This document shows, piece after piece, positions 47,775-64,000 of a DNA stretch of 64,000 nt. Origin of the DNA: Hydra vulgaris (lineage: Eukaryota > Cnidaria > Hydrozoa > Anthoathecata > Hydridae); NCBI RefSeq assembly GCF_038396675.1, contig NC_088931.1, positions 19,485,001-19,549,000 of the forward strand, in the 5' to 3' direction. Made by a program: the position numbers and the translations under genes. The notes beneath the pieces are model-generated. The model was not told the DNA's origin, ran no database searches, and was given only the letters and a program-made list of their open reading frames with translations. Within the stretch, counting starts at the first letter, position 1. Every line of letters begins with the position of its first letter.

Positions 47775-49560
47775 TTTAACAGGGTGATCAAGCAGTTGGA
47801 AATGACCTCGCTTGAGAGAGTTTTATCCAAAGTCGAACGCAATCTAGTCATACTAAATGGACTAGCTTAAATCTGAGACTGTGTTATCTGAAGAGAAACT
47901 GCCAAAGCTTTTGCTTGTTTTCCCTGTTCTATTTTTGCACAAAAGCATAATTTTGGCCGTGAATTTCAGTCTTTTCTCTTCGTTTGAAATAGCGGAATAA
48001 AAGATAATTTGCAAAAACTAGGAGAAAAGATTAAAAGCCACCAGACTAATGGTCAACACAGAATTCACTACATCTTCTGAAAAGCAGCTTTTGAAACTTT
48101 AAAATATCAGACCAGGATCGATTCAGAACTTAAAAAGTCAATAAGAAATCTAAACGGAATTAAATATGAACCGCGTCTTGGACGTCACTCATTATTTAGT
48201 TAGAAAAGTATTCGAGGTGTGTTTACAGTTTATATTCTTAAAATAATTTTAATGTTGCTAGGAATATTATACTTGAAGTAATCTTTATTTCAATACTATA
48301 CTCATATTTAAATAGGTTCATCAGACATCCTGGACGAGGATGATAATGGTAATTTTTTAGCCACCCTTGAGCTTTTTGGGAAACATAATAAGATACTTCA
48401 ATTACATCTAGAAGAAGTTTCTTGACACCAAAAACAAGGAACTAGGATGCAAGCGCAATATTTGAGCTGGAGAACTCAAAATTAGTTCATTATGGCAGGT
48501 GGAGAAATGTTTTTGCTGCTATTGTCGTAGAGATTCACACAGTCATTTGTTTTTCCGCATTTTTTATTGATAGTACTCCAGATGCGTCTCATACGAAAAA
48601 AATCACTATTTTTTATCAATTTGTCAGCCTAGGATCTGACAACCAATGGATAATAAAAGAGCGTTTTCTAAAAGTAGAAAATATGGAGGGGAAAAAAAAA
48701 AGGGAGGAAGGGGGGTTCTGGCATTGCGAAGCTGATTAAAGACGTTTTGGACGAAGTTGAATTGAAATTTAAAAAACTGTAGAGGCAGGGCAATGATAAC
48801 GAGGCTAAGATGTCCGGTGTATATAAAGGAATGCAGGCCATCATTTTCGAGAAAAATCCTTAAGCTTTGTACATGCCTTATAGTGTGCATAGTCTCAATC
48901 TAGCTGGCATTTATTCTGCAGAGTCCTCTACTGTAGTAAAAAATAATTTGGGCAGCATCCAATTGCTGCATAACTTTTTAAGTAGTAGCCCCATGCACTG
49001 GAAAATTTTGACGGAGGCAACTGGGCTGTCCCTTCACCAAACGTTTTAAACAAGATAGAGTGCGCGCGCAGAGACTGTGCGGCCATTGTCAAAACGACCA
49101 AAAGAAATACTTAAATTATTGAAATTTCTTTAAGAACTTAGTTTAGAAGATCATCGACTGACTTTAGTTAAGACACTCAACAAGTAGATTCAATCATTTG
49201 AATTGATTGTCTTGACTTCTTTCTGATTCAAGATTCTCATACGTGTCAACGATGTCCGCCTCTTTCTCTAATCAGAAAGTTTTTGTTTGGACGACAAGAC
49301 AAAATTTTTAAAGACTCTAATTGATAATCTTGATCGAGTGCGTTCTTTTTGGCATCAAATCTTCTAAGAAGCAAAACTGAAAGCATCTGGATTAGCTTCG
49401 TTTCGGTTTTCAGATTTTGATAAGAGGACAAGGAAAGGAAAACACAAGACGAGTAGATGAACCCAGCCCACTTCAACGAAGACGAATTAAAGGGTTTTGA
49501 GGTTAACCTATTTAATGTTGCTCTTTATAAGCTACTTCAGAAGATAAGAAACAATTGATT

Positions 49561-49632
49561 CATCTCAAAAGACAAAGGAAATGTTTTTGTTTAAATTTTT
49601 AAACAAAAACATTTCCTTTGTCTTTTGAGATG
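49561..49632. repeat. Perfect palindrome with 35-bp arms
   Basis: Arms 49561-49595 and 49598-49632 are identical reverse complements with a 2-nt spacer. It lies at the point where hAT-like coding similarity ends. Confidence 0.92.
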
Positions 49633-49639
49633 TATTAAT

Positions 49640-50200
49640 ATATTCAATATACCCAGGAATTCAAAATTTGGGGCACCAATCAAAAATTGACCCCAGGCAC
49701 AACAAAGCGGGCCTGTGTCACATAAGAACATATCGTGTTTTCCATTACAGAAGTTTCAAGGCTCATATATAAAAAAAACTTTTTAATCTGTCCCTTAATA
49801 TTTAAATAACAAATTTATGTCTAATAATTTTTACAAACATTATTGTACAATATAAGTTTAATTACAACCATGAGTATAAAAATCCGCAAAATAAATACTA
49901 AAAGCACATTAAAACCATCATAAAACAAATAATAAATAAAAATATTAAACATAAACTAAAACTAATATGAAAGTTTATAAAATGAATATTTGAAAAATAA
50001 TATAAAAAGTCCATAAATATCCTAAATATTATTAACATCATAAATAGTAAAAAAAATTAAAAAACTTATCAAAATCCGTTCATTAAATCCTAAATATAAA
50101 AAAAATTATAAATATTATAAATATTATCATTTATCAAAAAGTTATAAATATTATCATTTTTTTTTTTTTTTGTATTTTTGTTGCGTTTTCAACAACTTTA
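49640..50200. other. AT-rich DNA downstream of SLC6 gene
   Basis: This stretch immediately follows the stop codon of the minus-strand SLC6 gene and probably includes its 3' UTR. I could not place a polyadenylation signal with confidence. Confidence 0.5.
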
Positions 50201-50206
50201 TTATTA

Positions 50207-61018
<10,812 letters not shown>

Positions 61019-61705
61019 CTAAATAGTTATAAATATATATAAAATATAATTTTGCTATTGAAAACTTTTCAAAAGTTATAAATAACTCTGCAAACAGTGT
61101 TACATAGTTTTAAGTAGTTTAAATGTTTTGGGTAGCTTTACAAAAAAACTTAATTTAAACAACAAAACATTGCAATACATGTTTATGAAAATAAAGAAAG
61201 TGTGTTGCAAATCACAAAACTAGATTATTAGTAGGAGGAATGTCCTTGATCAAGGTGTGCAAATTGTTGAAAAAAACATGGTGTTCTCCACTTACAGCAG
61301 CATGACTCCTCACAATGTTCTGATTAATTCTCGGTGTAGTTATTTTGTAACAGATATTAATATGTCAGGTTAACATTGGACTATAAAAAGTATGCAGATT
61401 GGAACACTCTACATACTACATTGCCTACATACCATATTACCCAATGGTAGCCATGTTACCCCATCTGATGTTAAATAAATAAAGACTATAGTGAGTATAA
61501 AGAATATTTAAAAAAGAAGATTTTTAAAAAGATGGAGTTTTTTAGGTAAATATTAAAATTGTTAATAAAACAATCCATTTGCAACCTTTGCCATTTTTAT
61601 CTTCCTCCTACATAATATTGTTTGTAAAAAAAAACACTCATAAACTACATATTATAGATTATATGTAATCAAGCATAGATGGAAATAATTTTAAATCTGT
61701 ATATG
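61019..61705. other. Upstream of the first identified SLC6 exon
   Basis: The missing 5' exon, which must end in phase 1 before a GT donor, could lie here or beyond the neighbouring repeat. I could not identify it because SLC6 N-termini are poorly conserved. Confidence 0.4.
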
Positions 61706-61873
<168 letters not shown>

Positions 61874-62009
61874 ATATCAAAATACTATCTTGTATAACAG
61901 TGTTGTGCAAGATACTTGGAGATAATTTTGTTATCTTGAAGATCAAAGATATTATCTTATCTTGTATCTTAAAATTGAAAGTATCTTATAACATCTTCAA
62001 GATAATTTT

Positions 62010-63990
62010 TTAAAGATAACGATTGATGGACGACTTAAAGGATTGCAAATTATATGAATCAGGAAAGCATGATGAAGGAAGCGAATTCCAAAGAGCTGAT
62101 GTTCGAGGAAAAAAGCTAGACGAATAAGCGTTTTTGGAGCACTTAGGAACAGTCACAGTAAGATGAGACTTAATTGAATGGCGAGTAACACAAGAATGAA
62201 TTTTAGTTAATGGCACAAGAGACGCTAGCTTGTTAGAGCGGTACCCGTTATAGTATTTGTAGAAACGAGAAAGAGAAGCAACATTACGATGATGTGATAA
62301 TGGTTGGAGGTTGCCTGCAAGAGCAGGTCCAACTATATTTAAAATGCGTTTTTGCACCTTGTCTAAAAGAGAAAGGGCATCATTAGAAAATCTGCCCCAG
62401 ATATGGCAACAGTATTCCATACAAGGCCGGATTTGAGATTTATAGAGATAAAGAATAGAATCCGAAGTAAGAAATTGATGAGCTCAATAAAGAGATGCAA
62501 CCTTAGCAGATGCTAATTTTGCAACTGATTTGATATATGGTTTCCAAGAAAAATCGGAAGTAAGAGTTAATCCTAGAAGATGAAGAGTAGATGACTCATC
62601 GAGTACATCGCCGTTCATAAATATAGGAAGATCTAAACTATTGTGATAACGATTGGCTGTGAAAAATTGAGTCTTATCTGTATTGAAGTTCACCAGCCAC
62701 TGTGAGCCCCGTGCAGTAGCAGAAGTGATTTCCTTTTCAAGCTCAAATGCCCCCTCCAAGGAATCAGAGGGTGTTAGTTTGTTATCACGACAAGAATAAA
62801 TGGTAGTATCATCTGCAAACAATGCCAACTTAGATGTGAGAATATCTGGAAGATCGTTAATGTAAATTAAAAAGAGTATAGGGCCAAGGATAGAACCTTG
62901 AGCAACCCCTGAAGTTACAGAATAAGAAGAAGAGTGTTGTCCATCGAGGACAACTTTTATGCTACGATTGGAAAGAAAGGATTCGATGATCTTAAAGATG
63001 TTGCCGAATACACCATAAGAAGAAAGCTTATGGAGAAGACCAGCATGCCAAACTTTATCAAACGCTTTTGAAATGTCAAGAGCAATGGCCTTAACCTCTC
63101 CACCTTTATCTAATGCACAATAAAACCTATCGGTTATTACTGTTAGCAAATCAGCAGTAGAACGAGAAGATAGAAATCCATATTGATGGTCAGAAAGTAA
63201 GTTATTAGATTCTTATTGAAGATGAGAAATTAAGTGTTTGTTAATTAAAGATTCAAAAACCTTGCTAATGATAGGAAGAAGACTAATGGGACAGTAGTTA
63301 GACGAATCAGATCGCCCCCCAGAATTTTTGAAATAGGGATAACAGATGCTGCTTTCCAGCAGGCTGGAAAACAAGACTCTGATAAGCACTTGATGAATAG
63401 TTTTGAGAGTATAGATGACAGCTACCGAGAACACTTCTGCAAGACAATAACAGGTATGTTGTCTGGGCCACAAGCTGTAGAAGAGTTTAGGCAGGAAATC
63501 ACTTTAGATACAGAAGCTGGAGTGATATAAATGCCAAGCAATGGATCAACCTGTTTGTTGCCAATATCAGGTAGAACACAACTAGTGGAATCAAGAGATG
63601 ATATTGATGAAAAGTTTTTAGCAAACAATTCAGCTTTGTCTTTGGGTGAGGTGACAAAGTCTGAACCATACAAGAGAGGTGAAACTAAAGATTTGCCCTT
63701 ATTATTTATACTGTTAAAGATTCTCCAGAAGTCACGAGAGCCTAATTTTGAGATGAGATATGAGATTTCATGACCTGAGAATAGCAGGCTTCGGCGTTAG
63801 ACAAAACCTTTTTACAATGGTTTCTAGCAGTAATAAACAGACATCTGTTTCCTGGAGAATTGTTTTGCTGATAAATGTGGAAGTAACTGTTTCGATTGGC
63901 AATCGCAGCAGCACAGTGTGAGGAAAATCATGGAGGAAAGTGAGGTTTGACCTGGAATCCTCGAGAGGGAACAAAAGATTCCATGCCAGC
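62010..63990 (-). mobile_element. CR1/Jockey-type LINE, well preserved 3' half
   Basis: Minus-strand frames are, in order: a pre-RT region with SPKDKAELFAKNFSSISSLD and PASVSKVISCLNSSTACGPD (63422-63673); a linker with RSDSSNYCPISLLPIISKVF (about 63250-63310); and a 221-codon reverse transcriptase segment (62484-63149) with ALDISKAFDKVWHAGLLHKL, VAQGSILGPILF and an intact catalytic box LALFADDTTIYS (about 62800-62835). The 136-codon C-terminal segment (62010-62420) starts MEYCCHIWGRF. There are at least two frame breaks (near 63.45 kb and 62.45 kb), so it is probably not active, but it is much younger than the related copies at 2.1, 8.6, 11.3 and 53.2 kb. The 5' part (endonuclease) lies beyond the window. 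Confidence 0.9.
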
Positions 63991-64000
63991 CTGAATCCAC

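Larger units (their letters stand above)
47500..49560 (+). pseudogene. Third hAT transposase-like copy, heavily decayed
   Basis: Plus-strand pieces fit a ZMYM1-like hAT transposase. Around 48570-48680 is FIDSTPDASHTKKITIFYQF followed by an IKERFLKVE box, the DUF4371 region with the Asp-containing signature. Around 48810-48910 is SGVYKGMQAIIFEKNP followed by YMPYSVHSLNLAGIY. At 48950-49010 is QLLHNFLSSSPMHWKIL, and at 49280-49400 LDDKTKFLKTLIDNLDRVRS followed by EAKLKASGL. Apparent intron-exon junctions occur upstream (for example TTTTTTAG before 47556). It is distinct in sequence from the two minus-strand hAT copies. Element ends and target duplication were not found. The opposite-strand frames here are shadows. 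Confidence 0.75.

Noticed and set aside
48624..48890. Minus-strand 88-residue frame
   Set aside because: It is a shadow of the plus-strand hAT-like pseudogene, whose DUF4371 motifs are recognisable.

Overview
This is AT-rich animal nuclear DNA, most likely from a cnidarian of the Hydra type. That assignment is inferred from base composition, intron-containing genes, many decayed CR1/Jockey-like LINEs, hAT, Ty3 and tRNA-SINE copies, long (AT)n tracts and the style of the two host genes. No bacterial operon, rRNA or CRISPR array is present.

Two host genes are supported, both on the minus strand. One is a single-exon gene at 27749-29335 whose product resembles TTI2 of the TELO2-TTI1-TTI2 complex. 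The other is an SLC6 Na+/Cl--coupled transporter spread over about 11 kb (50207-61018). I could place nine of its exons with matching GT-AG splice phases, covering TM1 to the stop codon. Its extreme N-terminus is not located.

Everything else recognisable is mobile or repetitive DNA. 0-13 kb: transposase-like debris, a 170-bp TIR element, three decayed LINE copies, a MITE with a 6-bp target duplication inside one LINE, minisatellites and a SINE stub. 14-16.2 kb: transposase-like gene broken by one in-frame TGA and an (AT)n tract. 16.9-21.3 kb: Ty3/Gypsy LTR element with a SINE inside it. 21.3-27.6 kb: AT-rich DNA with a 162-bp hAT-type MITE and another SINE. 30.5-31.6 kb: LINE 3' end with a complex rearrangement. 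33.2-33.5 kb: short TIR element. 34.0-37.4 kb: hAT element with an 8-bp target duplication. 38.1-39.9 kb: decayed transposase-like gene. 40.5-42.8 kb: LINE. 44.2-47.3 kb: second hAT element with an 8-bp target duplication. 47.5-49.6 kb: third hAT-like copy. The SLC6 introns hold tandem repeats, a palindromic cluster, a LINE fragment, a decayed transposase fragment and a 1-kb TIR element with a 6-bp target duplication. 62.0-64.0 kb: the best-preserved LINE, running off the window.

The most unusual feature is the number of near-perfect, short-spacer inverted repeats: about 20 in 64 kb, with arms of 11-68 bp and loops of 0-15 nt. Several sit inside transposon coding sequence. At 31.0 kb and 44.74 kb the palindromic insert is bracketed by 5-6 bp microhomology, and the coding frames on either side become continuous if the insert is disregarded. 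This looks like repeated in-situ template switching (or a library or assembly artefact) rather than ordinary MITE insertion.
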